DNA of 64,000 nucleotides, from positions 3,343,021 to 3,407,020 of the forward strand of contig NZ_CP011930.1 in the NCBI RefSeq assembly GCF_001040945.1. Direction: 5' to 3'. This DNA is from Herbaspirillum seropedicae (GTDB taxonomy: Bacteria > Pseudomonadota > Gammaproteobacteria > Burkholderiales > Burkholderiaceae_D). The translations under genes were made by a program, and so were the position numbers. This document shows positions 10,364 through 22,162 of this stretch, one piece after another; positions within the stretch are counted from its first letter, which is position 1; each line of letters opens with the position of its first letter. Below the pieces are notes generated by a model that searched no databases, was not told the origin of the DNA, and saw only the letters and a program-made list of their open reading frames with translations.

Positions 10364-11715
10364 CAGCGCACCTCCCTTTCGCGCGATTCGCGCGGATCGC
10401 GGTTTCTCATGTCACGCATCAGCTCGGAAGAATACACAGTGTCATTGCCCGCATTCGACGCGGGATTCGCAGCGCTGGCGGCCGGGGCCGCAGCCGAGGC
10501 GGCCGGCTTGCCCGCCGCAGCGGCTTCGGGGCCGGTCTGCTGGATCAGCTTGTCCAGCGGCAGGTACAGCAGGTTGCTGCCGGACTTGGCATCGACCATG
10601 ACCTTGGTGGTGTTGGCGAAGATCTGCTGCATGGTTTCGATATACATGCGGTCGCGGGTGACGGCCGGGGCCTTGGCATAGGCTTCTTGCACCTGGGTGA
10701 AGCGCGAGGCGTCACCTTCGGCGTTGGCCACTACGCGCGAGCGGTAGGCTTCGGCTTCTTCCAGCAGGCGCGAGGCGGCGCCGGAAGCGCGCGGAATCAC
10801 GTCGTTGGCGTAGGCCTGGCCTTCGTTCTTGAGGCGTTCGCGGTCCTGGCCGGCCTTGACGGCGTCATCGAAGGCGGCCTGCACCTGCTCAGGCGGTTGC
10901 ACGCCCTGCATGGTCACGTTGGTGATCTGCACGCCCGACTTGTAGCGGTCCAGGATCTGCTGCATGCGCTGGCTGACGTCGAGGGCGACCTTTTCGCGGC
11001 CTTCATAGAGGACGAAGTCCATCTTGCTGCGGCCGACGATCTCGCGGATGGCGGTCTCGGCGACCTGGCGCACGGAGTCATCCGGGTCGCGGTTGTTGAA
11101 CAGCCATTCGGCGGCGTTCTTGAGCTTGTACTGGACGGCAAACTGGATGTCGATGATGTTCTCATCATCGGTGAGCATCAGCGATTCCTTGAGCTGCTTG
11201 TTGCGCACGTTGCCGCGATAGCCGATCTCGGCGGTCCGCACCTGGGACATGTTGACGATCTCATGGCCCTGGATGGGATATGGCCAGCGCCAGTTGAAGC
11301 CTGGCAGCGTGGTATGGCTGTAGCGGCCGAAGGTGGTCACGACCGCGGTCTGGCCTTCCTGCACGATGAAGAAGCCGCTGGCCAGCCAGAGGAAGGCCAC
11401 GATGACCGCAATGACGCCCACGCCGATACCGGCGCCCTTGACGTCGCCACGGTTGAAGCCGCCGCCATTGCCGCCATCGGACGAACCGCCACCGCCCTTG
11501 CGGCCGAACAGGCCGGACAGACGCTGATTGAAGTCGCGCCAGAGCTGGTCGAGATCAGGCGGACCGTCATTGTTGCCGGACGGTTTTTCTGGCCGTTTGT
11601 CGCCGTTATTTCCGTTATTCTGATTGTCGCGGTTGTCGTTTTGCGAACCACGTCCCCATTGGGGGTCGTTCAACGAAAACTTGACACCGATTTTCCTGAA
11701 TAAAGACACAAGCAT
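10363..11715 (-). CDS. hflK: Membrane protease modulator HflK
   Basis: A 450-residue SPFH protein, partner of HflC in the FtsH-HflKC complex. The N-terminal 90 residues are rich in N, D and G (DNRDNQNNGNNGDKRPEK). A membrane helix follows (VKGAGIGVGVIAVIVAFLWLASGFF), then the SPFH domain and a coiled-coil. The C-terminal tail is rich in A and P. The upstream start at 11715 has no strong ribosome binding site and the true start may be slightly internal, before SLNDPQWGRG. It is 89 bp downstream of hflX. Confidence 0.94.
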   Translation of the reverse strand: MLVSLFRKIGVKFSLNDPQWGRGSQNDNRDNQNNGNNGDKRPEKPSGNNDGPPDLDQLWRDFNQRLSGLFGRKGGGGSSDGGNGGGFNRGDVKGAGIGVGVIAVIVAFLWLASGFFIVQEGQTAVVTTFGRYSHTTLPGFNWRWPYPIQGHEIVNMSQVRTAEIGYRGNVRNKQLKESLMLTDDENIIDIQFAVQYKLKNAAEWLFNNRDPDDSVRQVAETAIREIVGRSKMDFVLYEGREKVALDVSQRMQQILDRYKSGVQITNVTMQGVQPPEQVQAAFDDAVKAGQDRERLKNEGQAYANDVIPRASGAASRLLEEAEAYRSRVVANAEGDASRFTQVQEAYAKAPAVTRDRMYIETMQQIFANTTKVMVDAKSGSNLLYLPLDKLIQQTGPEAAAAGKPAASAAAPAASAANPASNAGNDTVYSSELMRDMRNRDPRESREREVR

Positions 11716-11804
11716 GCGTTTGCGATCCGGCTGTAGTGATGGATTAAGAGAATCTAGGAGGAATGCGCGCCAGGAACGGGCGAAATGCCGTCCCCTCGAA
11801 CGGC

Positions 11805-12929
11805 TCAGGCGTGCATGTCTACGGAATCGACTGGCTCGGAACGGCTGCGACCCCTGGCCTCCAAGGCGGCCTTGAGCGAAGCGGCGATCGCTTCGCGCAG
11901 CAGATCCAGGCCAGCACCAGACTTGGCACTGACGAAAACCCGCTGGATTTTACCATACTCGTCATACTCGACCGTCGGCTCCAGGCCGGCAGCGTCGATC
12001 TTGTTCCAGACCAGGATCTGCGGCACGTGGTCGGCGCCGATTTCCTTGAGGACCAGGTTGACCTCCTCGATCTGCTCCATGCGCACCGGGCTGGCGGCAT
12101 CGACCACGTGCAACAGGAGGTCGGCATGGATGGTTTCTTCCAGCGTGGCGCGGAAGGCTTCCACCAGCTGGTGGGGCAGTTCGCGGATGAAACCGACGGT
12201 GTCGGAGATCACCACATGCCCTACTTCACCCAGGTAGACGCGACGGGAGGTCGTATCCAGCGTAGCGAAGAGCTGGTTCGCAGCATACACGCCGGCCTTG
12301 GCCAGCGCATTGAAGATGGTTGATTTGCCGGCGTTGGTATACCCCACCAGCGACACCGAGAACGTCTCGTTGCGCCCCCGCGCACGACGCTGGGTGGCGT
12401 GTTGCCGGCGCAGCTTGGCCAGCACCGCACGCAAGGCCTTGACGCGCTCGCCCAGCAGGCGGCGGTCGGTTTCGAGCTGCGTTTCACCCGGGCCGCGCAG
12501 GCCGATACCGCCCTTTTGCCGTTCCAGGTGAGTCCAGCCGCGGATGAGGCGGGTAGACAGGTGCTGCAACTGCGCCAGTTCGACCTGCACCTTGCCCTCG
12601 TGGCTCTTGGCGCGCTGCGCGAAGATATCCAGGATCAGGCTGGTACGGTCGAGCACGCGCACCTTGAGCAGACGCTCCAGGTTACGTTGCTGGGCCGGGG
12701 ACAGTGCGTGATTGAAGATGACCAGCTCAAGCTGGAGATCAGCGACGGCGTCGGCCACTTCCTGGGCCTTGCCGGTACCGATGAAGAGAGCGGCATCCGG
12801 ACTGGCGCGGCGACCGGTGATGGTGATCACGGGTTCAGCGCCAGCGGATTTCGCCAACAGATACAGCTCATCCAGACTAGCGGCAAAATCGTTCTTGCCG
12901 AAGTCCAGGCCGACTAACGCGGCACGCAT
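11805..12929 (-). CDS. hflX: Ribosome-associated GTPase HflX
   Basis: A 374-residue GTPase of the OBG-HflX group. The N-terminal HflX domain contains the family segment FIGTGKAQEV. GPGETQLETDRR is the conserved linker, and the P-loop is VGYTNAGKSTIFNAL, followed by DTVGFIRELPH (G3) and NKID (G4). HflX splits or rescues stalled ribosomes after stress. It starts 39 bp after hfq and belongs to the hfq-hflX-hflK-hflC operon. The short tail of SRSEPVDSV is not distinctive. Confidence 0.95.
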   Translation of the reverse strand: MRAALVGLDFGKNDFAASLDELYLLAKSAGAEPVITITGRRASPDAALFIGTGKAQEVADAVADLQLELVIFNHALSPAQQRNLERLLKVRVLDRTSLILDIFAQRAKSHEGKVQVELAQLQHLSTRLIRGWTHLERQKGGIGLRGPGETQLETDRRLLGERVKALRAVLAKLRRQHATQRRARGRNETFSVSLVGYTNAGKSTIFNALAKAGVYAANQLFATLDTTSRRVYLGEVGHVVISDTVGFIRELPHQLVEAFRATLEETIHADLLLHVVDAASPVRMEQIEEVNLVLKEIGADHVPQILVWNKIDAAGLEPTVEYDEYGKIQRVFVSAKSGAGLDLLREAIAASLKAALEARGRSRSEPVDSVDMHA

Positions 12930-12968
12930 GTCAGAATGCCCACGGCGTCAAGCCGGCCAGGTAGACCA

Positions 12969-13208
12969 TTATTCGTCGGACGAGGATTCGAGACTGAGGT
13001 TGACCGCACGTGCAGGCACGACGGTAGAGATGGCGTGTTTGTAAACCATTTGCGTAACGGTGTTACGCAGCAGGACCACGTATTGATCGAAAGACTCCAC
13101 ATGGCCTTGCAGCTTGATGCCGTTGACCAGGTAGATAGAGACGGGAACGTGCTCTTTTCTCAATGCGTTCAGAAATGGGTCTTGTAACAATTGCCCTTTG
13201 TTGCTCAT
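12969..13208 (-). CDS. hfq: RNA chaperone Hfq
   Basis: A 79-residue Sm-like protein. The Sm1 segment is intact ([17 protein letters not shown], with the U-binding Gln and Phe), as is Sm2 ([10 protein letters not shown]). It forms a hexameric ring pairing small RNAs with mRNAs. The C-terminal tail is short and acidic (SLESSSDE), as usual in betaproteobacteria. The start has a GGAG ribosome binding site. The AT-rich 139 bp upstream (13209-13347) is the likely promoter region of the operon; I cannot place a clear -35/-10 pair. Confidence 0.97.
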   Translation of the reverse strand: MSNKGQLLQDPFLNALRKEHVPVSIYLVNGIKLQGHVESFDQYVVLLRNTVTQMVYKHAISTVVPARAVNLSLESSSDE

Positions 13209-13347
13209 GGCAGCTCCACGGTGTTGTTGTGATTAGGACTTGGAGGCACTTCAAGGAATATCAAGTGCTTTACCAATTTTATGCTATTCAATTTAAACGA
13301 TTTTAGCTTCAACGCCAAAAACATTGATTCAATAGCGAACTTTTCGA

Positions 13348-14691
13348 TTACTTTTCCTGCCGGATGAAAGGATTCTTGCCGGATCGGAACTCGATACGCA
13401 GTGGAGTGCCGACCAGGGAGAAAGTTTCCCGGAAGTGCTTTTCCAGATAGCGTTTGTAGTTGTCATCGATGGCTTCGAGGGCATTTCCGTGGATGACCAC
13501 CACCGGCGGATTCTGGCCACCCTGGTGCGCATAGCGCAGCTTGGGACGGATCGAACCCTTGCGGCGCGGCTGCTGGTGCTCCAGCGCCTCTTCCAGCGCG
13601 CGGGTCAGGCGCGGCGTGCTCAGCTTGGCCATGGCCGCGGCGTAGGCGGAATCGATGGACTTCATCAGCGGGCCGATGCCGGTCGATTTCAGGGCCGAGA
13701 TGAAGTGGAACTTGGCGAAGGAGAGGAAATTGAGCTTGCGCTCCAGATCCATCTTGATCTGGTTGCGCTGGTCGCTTTCCATGCCATCCCATTTGTTCAC
13801 GCCCACCACCAGCGCCCTGCCCGACTCCAGCACGAAGCCGGCGATGTGGGCGTCCTGCTCGGAAATGTCCTGCTGGGCATCGAGCAACAGCAGCACGACA
13901 TTGGCGTCGGAGATCGACTTGAGGGTCTTGACCACGGAGAACTTCTCGATGGCCTCGAACACCTTGCCGCGACGACGGATGCCGGCGGTGTCGATGAGGG
14001 TGTAATGGCGGCCCTCGCGCTCGAACGGGATTTCGATGGAGTCGCGGGTGGTGCCGGGCATGTCGAAGGCGATGACGCGCTCTTCGCCCAGGAGCGTATT
14101 GACCAGGGTGGACTTGCCCACGTTGGGACGGCCAACGATGGCGATCTTGGTGCCGCGCACGGCCGTTTCTTCCGGCTCCGGCTCGGGGGTGCGCTGGGCT
14201 TCGGCCACATCCAGGGCTTCGGTGACCAGATCGGCCACGCCGTCGCCGTGGGCGGCCGAGATCACGTAGGGATCACCCATGCCCAGCTCGTAGAAGTCGG
14301 CGGTGACCGAGGTGTACTTCATCCCTTCGGACTTGTTGACCACCAGCAGCACCGGCCGGCCGCACTTGCGCAGGAAGTCGGTGATGGTCTTGTCGTGCGG
14401 GGTCAGCCCCTGGCGGCCATCGACGATGAACACCACGACATCAGCCTCGACCACTGCCTGCTTGGTCTGCTTGGCCATCTCGTACATGATCCCGTCCTTG
14501 GCCACGGGTTCGAAGCCACCGGTATCGATCACCAGGAACGGGCGTTCGCCGACCCGGCCTTCGCCGTAGTGACGATCGCGCGTCAGGCCGGGCAGGTCCG
14601 CCACCAGCGCATCACGGCTGCGGGTGAGCCTGTTGAACAACGTCGATTTGCCGACGTTGGGACGGCCTACGAGTGCAATTACCGGTTTCAT
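13348..14691 (-). CDS. der: Ribosome biogenesis GTPase Der
   Basis: A 447-residue protein with two tandem GTPase domains, diagnostic of Der (EngA). Two P-loops share GRPNVGKST, near residues 8 and 187, each with a DTGG or DTAG G3 motif and an NKxD motif (NKSE in the first, NKWD in the second). The C-terminal KH-like domain follows. It acts in 50S subunit maturation. It lies 26 bp downstream of bamB, as in many betaproteobacteria. Confidence 0.97.
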   Translation of the reverse strand: MKPVIALVGRPNVGKSTLFNRLTRSRDALVADLPGLTRDRHYGEGRVGERPFLVIDTGGFEPVAKDGIMYEMAKQTKQAVVEADVVVFIVDGRQGLTPHDKTITDFLRKCGRPVLLVVNKSEGMKYTSVTADFYELGMGDPYVISAAHGDGVADLVTEALDVAEAQRTPEPEPEETAVRGTKIAIVGRPNVGKSTLVNTLLGEERVIAFDMPGTTRDSIEIPFEREGRHYTLIDTAGIRRRGKVFEAIEKFSVVKTLKSISDANVVLLLLDAQQDISEQDAHIAGFVLESGRALVVGVNKWDGMESDQRNQIKMDLERKLNFLSFAKFHFISALKSTGIGPLMKSIDSAYAAAMAKLSTPRLTRALEEALEHQQPRRKGSIRPKLRYAHQGGQNPPVVVIHGNALEAIDDNYKRYLEKHFRETFSLVGTPLRIEFRSGKNPFIRQEK

Positions 14692-14717
14692 TTCTTTTCT
14701 TTAAGGGCCTGCGTCAC

Positions 14718-15917
14718 TTATTCAGTGACAACGGAGACCACGGTTCCTGATTTGGTTTGGAAAACGACAGACGAGCCGGTCGAGACCGGCGGCGCCTGGA
14801 TGGGGCTGCCGTCAGTGGACAGGCGAGCCACGAAGCTGCCATCCTCACGCGACAGGAAGTGAATATAACCCTCGTAGTCGCCCACCGCCACTGCCTTGCC
14901 AGCGCCGATGGGGCTGGAGAGCTGGCGATTCTTCAGGCGCTCGTTGCGCCAGACGACGGCGCCGGTGTCACGGGAGAATTCGGTGACGATACCACCGACG
15001 TCGGCCGCATAGACATACGAGTCGTCCAGCGTCACGCCGACATCGCTGGAGAATTCCTTGATCCAGCGCACATTGCCATTGAGCAAGTCAAAGCAGCCGA
15101 TCCGTCCCTGGTAGGCCACGGCGCAGATATCGCGCGAACCCAGCGCCGGCACACCGGACACATCCGAAATGCGCTCCAGCTCGGTGGTGCCGCGCGGATC
15201 GCCGACCGGCACTTCCCAGCGCGGACCGCCATTGTTGAGCGCCAGCGCCGACAGACGGCCGCCCGGCAGCGCCACGAAGGCGGTCTGCGAGCCGATCACG
15301 ATGCCAGGCGCATTGCGCAGCGTCAGCGAGGGCACATTGCGCTGGACCATCCAGCGCTGGTTGCCGCTGTCGGCGTCATAGGCGGTCACGCGGTTGTCGA
15401 TGCTGCGAATGACCACCAGGCCCTCACCCACTGCCGGGGCGGACAGGACCTCGCTGGCGGCCTGGGCGTTCCAGGTCGGCTTGCCGGTGTTGGCGTCGAA
15501 GGCCTGGATGCGGCCCTTCTCACCCACCACCACGACGGTGCTGCCATCGCTGCCCACGCCGGCGGTCAGCGACATGTCGGTACGGGCGCGCCACAGGGTC
15601 TGGCCGGTCTGGGCATTGATGCGCACCACGGTGCCGTCATTGCCGGCGGCAAAGATGCTGCCGGCGGCGTAGACCGGGCTGAACTGGAAGTTGCCCGCCT
15701 TGCCCACCGAGACCGACCAGGCTGTCTGCACGCGCAGCTTCTGGGTGAACTCGACCAGCGGAGCCGGCGGGTTCGGGTTTTTCTTGCTGGAGAACCAGGA
15801 ACAACCGGACAGTGCCACGACGGCGGCGACGGCGGCCAGTTTGAGCGCCATCTTGCCGGCACGGCGGGATCGGGCAATGGAGCTTGCCTGGGCAGCGGTG
15901 GCTGTCACACTACGCAT
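14718..15917 (-). CDS. bamB: Outer-membrane assembly lipoprotein BamB
   Basis: A lipoprotein of the BAM complex, which inserts beta-barrel proteins into the outer membrane. Signal peptide and lipobox are clear (MALKLAAVAAVVALSGC), so the mature protein starts at that Cys. The frame opens at 15917 (399 residues), but the Met at 15851, directly before the hydrophobic core, is an equally likely start (377 residues). The body has the repeated PQQ-like WD-type blades (such as GTVVRINAQTGQTLWRA and GRIQAFDANTGKPTWNA) of an eight-bladed propeller. The gene sits between yfgM and der, as in E. coli. Confidence 0.94.
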   Translation of the reverse strand: MRSVTATAAQASSIARSRRAGKMALKLAAVAAVVALSGCSWFSSKKNPNPPAPLVEFTQKLRVQTAWSVSVGKAGNFQFSPVYAAGSIFAAGNDGTVVRINAQTGQTLWRARTDMSLTAGVGSDGSTVVVVGEKGRIQAFDANTGKPTWNAQAASEVLSAPAVGEGLVVIRSIDNRVTAYDADSGNQRWMVQRNVPSLTLRNAPGIVIGSQTAFVALPGGRLSALALNNGGPRWEVPVGDPRGTTELERISDVSGVPALGSRDICAVAYQGRIGCFDLLNGNVRWIKEFSSDVGVTLDDSYVYAADVGGIVTEFSRDTGAVVWRNERLKNRQLSSPIGAGKAVAVGDYEGYIHFLSREDGSFVARLSTDGSPIQAPPVSTGSSVVFQTKSGTVVSVVTE

Positions 15918-16049
15918 ATTCTTTTTCCTCTAAGCGATGGATGGGTTCGCGATGGGATTGCGATGATTGCGGTTCAATGCGGGGCTGCACGAAGCGCCCC
16001 ACTGCGGCAAGGCGCCGGCCTGGGGCCGGCGTCACCGCGCTGGTCGGAT

Positions 16050-16694
16050 TCAGGCCTTGGGCGCTTCGCCGCCGATGGCGTCGAGCTTGATCTGGATGAG
16101 CTGACGGCCCGGGTCCTTGGCATCGCTCTTTTCCAGCGCCAGCTTGTAGGCGCTGCGCGCTTCATCGCGCTTGCCCTGGGCCAGCAGCACGTCGCCCTTG
16201 CGGTCAGCGATGGCGCCGGCGAACTGCGCCGGGTAGTCGCCGCCCAGCACCTTGAGCGCCTCGTCATAGGCCTTGGCGTCCAGCAGGACACCGGCCAGAC
16301 GAACCGCCGCGATGGCCTTGTATTCCTTGCCACGGCCGTGGTCGATCACCCATTGCAGCTGCTTCTTGGCAGTGTCGGCGTCATTGGCGTCGAAGGCCGA
16401 CTTGGCCGCCACCAGGGCGCTCATCTGGGCGTAGGCGGTGCCGCTGAACTTGTCCTGGATATCCGCGGCGGCGCGCTGCACCTTGGCGTTGTCCTTGGCC
16501 GCCAGCGACTTCTGCTGCTCTTCATACAACACCGAGGCTTGCGCCGACTGGCGGCCCTGGTAGGTATTCCAACCGGTCCAGCCAGCATAGCCAGCCAGCG
16601 CGATGATCAGCACCCAGGTGACCAGGTTGCCGTATTTCGCCCACCAGGCCTTGATGGAGTCGAGCTGTTCTTGTTCTTCGAGATCGTATGCCAT
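16050..16694 (-). CDS. yfgM: YfgM-family periplasmic TPR protein
   Basis: A 214-residue protein with an N-terminal cytoplasmic stretch (YDLEEQEQLDSIKAWWAKYG) and one membrane helix (about residues 24-41). TPR-like helices follow to the C-terminus. This is the YfgM/UPF0070 layout: an inner-membrane protein that works with PpiD and the Sec translocon as a periplasmic chaperone partner. Its place between hisS and bamB is the conserved order. Start is 44 bp after the hisS stop codon. Confidence 0.9.
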   Translation of the reverse strand: MAYDLEEQEQLDSIKAWWAKYGNLVTWVLIIALAGYAGWTGWNTYQGRQSAQASVLYEEQQKSLAAKDNAKVQRAAADIQDKFSGTAYAQMSALVAAKSAFDANDADTAKKQLQWVIDHGRGKEYKAIAAVRLAGVLLDAKAYDEALKVLGGDYPAQFAGAIADRKGDVLLAQGKRDEARSAYKLALEKSDAKDPGRQLIQIKLDAIGGEAPKA

Positions 16695-16738
16695 TTAACT
16701 CTGCAATAAGTAACTGTTCAATGGAGGCCGGGGAAGGC

Positions 16739-18094
16739 TTAGGGGTGGTAATGCACGTGGTCGTGATCGTGGTCATGATCACCGACGATCTGCTCCACGA
16801 TGTAATCGACCACACCATCAAAGGGCAGGCTGTTCTGGTTGGCGCGCCCTTCTTCGGCATTGCCTTCGCGCATGTGCTTGACGGTGGCGGTGCCGCCCTT
16901 GAGCTCATCTTCGCCGATGATCACGGCGAAGGCGGCGCCACTGGCGTCGGCGCGCTTCATCTGCGCCTTGAACGAACCACCGCCGTTCGACGATGCGCAA
17001 TGTAGCACAACATCGAGCCCGGCAGTCCGCAAACGTTCCGCCAGCACGAAAGATTGCAGCTGGGCATCTTCGCCCTGGTGCACCAGGTAGACATCGCACT
17101 GGTTGGGTGCGTACTGCTCGCCGCTGGCCTTCATCAGCTCCAGCAGACGCTCCACGCCCATGGCGAAACCGCAGGCCGGGGTCGGCTTGCCGCCGAACAT
17201 CTCGATGAGCGGATCATAGCGGCCACCGCCGCAGACCGTGCCTTGCGAGCCCAGCTGGTCGGTCACCCACTCGAACACGGTGCGGTTGTAGTAGTCCATG
17301 CCGCGCACCAGGCGCGGGTTGATGGTGAAGGGAATATTGTTGTGGCGCAGGATCTTCTGCACGCCTTCGAAGTGCGCGCGCGACTCTTCCCCCAGGTAAT
17401 CCAGCAGCTTGGGCGCCGCATTGACCATTTCCTGCATGGCCGGATTCTTGGTATCGAGGATGCGCAGCGGATTGGCATGCAGGCGGCGCTGGGCGTCGGT
17501 ATCGAGCAAGTCCTTGTGCTGCTCGAAGTAGGCGATCAGGTCGGCGCGGTGCTTGTTGCGCTCTTCGGCGTTGCCGATGGAGTTGAGCTCCAGGCGGATG
17601 TCGGACAGGCCCAGGTCATCCCACAGGCGCTGGCACATCATGATCAGTTCGGCATCGATGTCGGGACCGCTGAAGCCCACGGCTTCGGCGCCCACCTGGT
17701 GGAACTGGCGATAACGGCCGCGCTGCGGACGCTCGTGGCGGAACATCGGGCCGACGTACCACAGGCGCTTGGGGCCGTCGTAGGTCAGGTTGTGCTCGAG
17801 GGCCGCGCGCACCACGCCGGCGGTGTTTTCCGGACGCAGGGTCAGGTTGTCGCCGTTCATGGAATCGGTGAAGGAATACATTTCCTTCTCGACGATATCG
17901 GTCACTTCGCCCAGGCCGCGTGCGAACAAGGCGGTCGGCTCGACGATGGGCGTGCGGATCTGCTGGAAACCGTAGCTCTTGAGCACCGATTGCACGGTGT
18001 TCTCGAACAGTTCCCACAGCGGCGCATCAGCGGGCAGGATGTCATTCATCCCTTTGACGCCAACGATTTTTTCGACTTTCTTTTGTTCTGACAT
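16739..18094 (-). CDS. hisS: Histidyl-tRNA synthetase with a His/Asp-rich C-terminal tail
   Basis: A 451-residue class II synthetase that charges tRNA-His. Motif 1 lies around [12 protein letters not shown], motif 2 around [16 protein letters not shown], and the histidine-specific segment is [14 protein letters not shown]. The C-terminal anticodon-binding domain ends near residue 437. The last 14 residues are [14 protein letters not shown], with six His alternating with Asp, Val and Tyr. That tail is not part of the usual HisRS fold and may be a metal-binding tail. A 138-bp gap separates it from ispG. Confidence 0.96.
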   Translation of the reverse strand: MSEQKKVEKIVGVKGMNDILPADAPLWELFENTVQSVLKSYGFQQIRTPIVEPTALFARGLGEVTDIVEKEMYSFTDSMNGDNLTLRPENTAGVVRAALEHNLTYDGPKRLWYVGPMFRHERPQRGRYRQFHQVGAEAVGFSGPDIDAELIMMCQRLWDDLGLSDIRLELNSIGNAEERNKHRADLIAYFEQHKDLLDTDAQRRLHANPLRILDTKNPAMQEMVNAAPKLLDYLGEESRAHFEGVQKILRHNNIPFTINPRLVRGMDYYNRTVFEWVTDQLGSQGTVCGGGRYDPLIEMFGGKPTPACGFAMGVERLLELMKASGEQYAPNQCDVYLVHQGEDAQLQSFVLAERLRTAGLDVVLHCASSNGGGSFKAQMKRADASGAAFAVIIGEDELKGGTATVKHMREGNAEEGRANQNSLPFDGVVDYIVEQIVGDHDHDHDHVHYHP

Positions 18095-18232
18095 ACCGAA
18101 TACCGGAGAGTGTGGTCTTGTTTATCTTGTTTATTCAATTGATTTGGCAGCCACGCGAAGCTCGCTTCACTCAGCCTGATAGCCGCCAGTGTACTGCATA
18201 CGCTCGCGGCGACCGCCGCAACCGACCTGCGC

Positions 18233-19495
<1,263 letters not shown>

Positions 19496-19510
19496 GGCGT
19501 TGGCTAGCTG

Positions 19511-20593
19511 TTAATTCAGGTTGATACGGGCGACATTGCTGCCGCCTGGCGTCTTCAGATCCAGCGGCTGGCCTCGCAGCGTCGCATCGACGCCGGCGGC
19601 ATTGCCGATGGTCAGCGAGGTGGCGTCGGAGACATCGAAGGCTTCGGTGGTACCGGCCTTGAGCAGGCGCGAAATGATGGTGCTCTTGTCGGCGCGACGG
19701 ATCTCGACCCAAGAATCCTCACGGAAGGTCAGGCGCAGCATGTCCTTGCTGTTGACGATGTTCAGGCCGCTGGGCACCGTGGTGCCAGAAGCCTGCGCCG
19801 GTGCAGGGGCCGACCCCGATGCAGCGTTGGCGGCGGACGCCGCGCTGGCCGGCACGGAGGCAGCTGGTGCATCAGCCGCATGGGCCGGCGCAGAAGCCGT
19901 TTCGGCAGCCGCGGGCGTAGCCGCCTGAGCGGGCGCCGCCTCCACCGCTGCAGCAGCGGACTTGGCCGCCTCGTCGCTAGCGGGCGTAATCGTCTCCACG
20001 CGGGCGTTGACGGGCGTCTCGCTCGATCCGGCATCGGCATTGGCAGGCAGCTCCGGCGCGGCAGCCGACTCGCTCTTGTGCGACTTCAGCCAGGCCAGTT
20101 GCGGCACATTGGCGCCCAGATCACTCCAGCGCACGGCCGCGCCGCCTGCCAGCAAGGCCACCACGACCACACCGGCAATGATGGGCAAGGGCGAACTATT
20201 GCCGCGGGTGCTCATCATCATGGCCGGCAGCGGCCCTTCCGAGAACGGCGTAGACAGCGAATGCTGCGGCACGATATGGTCGCGCTGCGCCACATCCGAC
20301 TCCTGCGGCATGGCCGCGGTCAGCGCATTGGCGTCGAGCCCGACCACCTTGGCATAGCTGCGCACGAATCCGCGCGCCACCGCCAGACCCGGCAGGGCGG
20401 CGTAGTTGTCGGCTTCGATCGCCTGGATCTGGCGCGGCGCCAGCTTCACCAGACTGGCCACCTGCTCCACCGACCAGCCCTTCTTCTGACGTTGCGCAGC
20501 CAGCATCGCGCCCGGCAGGCTCGGCCCCTGAACAGGCTGAGCGCCCTCTGGCGATGGTTGCGATGGCACTTCGTTCATTTGTTGATCACTCAT
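19511..20593 (-). CDS. rodZ: RodZ-like membrane protein with helix-turn-helix and DUF4115
   Basis: A 360-residue protein. Met at 20593 is chosen over a GTG at 20605 because GGAG is well spaced before it. The N-terminal Xre-type helix-turn-helix (about residues 30-95, QKKGWSVEQVASLVKLAPRQIQAIE) binds MreB in known RodZ proteins. One membrane helix follows (about 150-170, SPLPIIAGVVVVALLAGGA). A long Ala/Pro-rich linker precedes the C-terminal DUF4115 beta domain (about 290-360). It supports rod shape with MreB. The order rlmN-rodZ-ispG matches E. coli, but the pilF gene often found between rlmN and rodZ is absent. Confidence 0.9.
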   Translation of the reverse strand: MSDQQMNEVPSQPSPEGAQPVQGPSLPGAMLAAQRQKKGWSVEQVASLVKLAPRQIQAIEADNYAALPGLAVARGFVRSYAKVVGLDANALTAAMPQESDVAQRDHIVPQHSLSTPFSEGPLPAMMMSTRGNSSPLPIIAGVVVVALLAGGAAVRWSDLGANVPQLAWLKSHKSESAAAPELPANADAGSSETPVNARVETITPASDEAAKSAAAAVEAAPAQAATPAAAETASAPAHAADAPAASVPASAASAANAASGSAPAPAQASGTTVPSGLNIVNSKDMLRLTFREDSWVEIRRADKSTIISRLLKAGTTEAFDVSDATSLTIGNAAGVDATLRGQPLDLKTPGGSNVARINLN

Positions 20594-20893
20594 CAAATGC
20601 TCCACATGGAAAAGCTTTTTTTAGCCGGACCTGGCCGGATTCTTCTGGAGCGTCCCTGCGCGGCAAACGCCGCGTCCCTCCGGGGAAATTCGACAACTTC
20701 AGTGCGTCATGCCGACCTGCAGCATGGTTTGCAATCGTTTCAACAAAAACACAAAAAGGACGTACGACGAACGCGCCCCAGCGCGCCATCGACGACCTGA
20801 CAGACAATTCGGAAAAGTGGTGCGCCACAGCCCTCTGCGCGAGGACCAGGGCCGGCGCAGCGCGGCCAGTGAAAACGTTCAGCAGGCCTGCCG
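20594..20893. other. Gap between rlmN and rodZ (300 bp), no gene seen
   Basis: I see no PilF/PilW-like TPR in any frame. The open frames here are low-quality shadows. The gap may hold a promoter for rodZ; none is obvious. Confidence 0.5.
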
Positions 20894-22066
20894 TCACCCG
20901 GAGATCTCCACGATGCGGCCAAAATCCTTGCCGAACTTGTTCTGGTATTCGGCCATTTTCTGCATGCGCTCCTGCACCCGGGTGCGATCCTTGACCTCAC
21001 CGGCCAACTGGCCGCAGGCGGCGTCGATATCGTCGCCACGGGTTTTGCGGATGGTGGTCACGATGCCGGCGTCCATCAGGATCTGGGCAAACGCCTTGAT
21101 ACGCGGATTGTGCGAACGCTTCAAACCCGACTCAGGGAAGGGATTGAAGGGAATCAGGTTGAACTTGCAGGGGATGGCCGTCTCGCCTTCCTTCACCAGC
21201 GCGACCAGTTCGCGGGCATGGGTGTCGGTGTCGTTGACGCCATCGAGCATGCAATACTCGAAGGTGATGAAGTCGCGCGGCGCGAATTCGAGGTGGCGCT
21301 TGCAGGCCAGCATCAGCTCGCGCAGCGGGTGCTTGCGATTGAGCGGAATGAGCGAATCGCGCAACGCATCGTTGGACGCGTGCAGCGAGACGGCCAGCGC
21401 CACCGGGCATTCCTGGGACAGCTTGCCGATCATCGGCACCACGCCGCTGGTGGACAGCGTCACGCGGCGGCGCGACAGGCCGTAGGCATTGTCGTCCAGC
21501 ATCAGGCGAAGCGCCGTGACGGTGGGCTCGAAGTTGAGCAGCGGCTCGCCCATGCCCATCATCACCACATTGGTGATCTGGCGCTCGCCCTTGGGGCCGC
21601 CTTCGATGCCCTTGGTCTTGCGCAATTCAAACTCGGCCATCCACAACTGGCCGATGATCTCGGCCACCGAGAGATTGCGGTTGAAGCCCTGCTTGCCGGT
21701 CGAGCAGAAGCGGCAATTGACGGCACAGCCCGCCTGCGTGGAAACGCACAGCGTGCCGCGATTTTCTTCAGGGATGAACACGGTTTCCACCGCATTGCCC
21801 TGGCCCACGTCGACCAGCCACTTGCGTGTGCCGTCGGTGGAGGTATGGTCGCTGATGATGGCCGGCGCGCGGACTTCGGCGCGGGTCTTCAGCTTGTCGC
21901 GCAGCGACTTGGCCAGGTCGGTCATCTGATCGAAATCAGCGACGCCGAACTGGTGTATCCAACGCTGCAACTGCTTGGCGCGAAACGGCTTCTCACCCAA
22001 CTCGCCACAGTAAGCGACGAGTTGCGCGGGATCCATATCCAGCAGATTGGTGAGAGCTGTATTCAT
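20894..22066 (-). CDS. rlmN: Dual-specificity RNA methyltransferase RlmN
   Basis: A 390-residue radical-SAM enzyme that methylates C2 of adenosine 2503 in 23S rRNA and of A37 in some tRNAs. The cluster motif is [19 protein letters not shown] (CxxxCxxC). GMGEPLLNF follows. The C-terminal part holds the second catalytic Cys, in CGQLAGE. It is followed by rodZ after 300 bp and preceded by ndk, the order typical of betaproteobacteria. Confidence 0.96.
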   Translation of the reverse strand: MNTALTNLLDMDPAQLVAYCGELGEKPFRAKQLQRWIHQFGVADFDQMTDLAKSLRDKLKTRAEVRAPAIISDHTSTDGTRKWLVDVGQGNAVETVFIPEENRGTLCVSTQAGCAVNCRFCSTGKQGFNRNLSVAEIIGQLWMAEFELRKTKGIEGGPKGERQITNVVMMGMGEPLLNFEPTVTALRLMLDDNAYGLSRRRVTLSTSGVVPMIGKLSQECPVALAVSLHASNDALRDSLIPLNRKHPLRELMLACKRHLEFAPRDFITFEYCMLDGVNDTDTHARELVALVKEGETAIPCKFNLIPFNPFPESGLKRSHNPRIKAFAQILMDAGIVTTIRKTRGDDIDAACGQLAGEVKDRTRVQERMQKMAEYQNKFGKDFGRIVEISG

Positions 22067-22162
22067 GACGCATTCGGTCGGGACCAGGACAGAAAGGCGC
22101 TGCAGGGATTGCCGCGCCGGTTTCCGCCCGGATCCGGGAAACCGGTAAAAACTGGAAACAGA

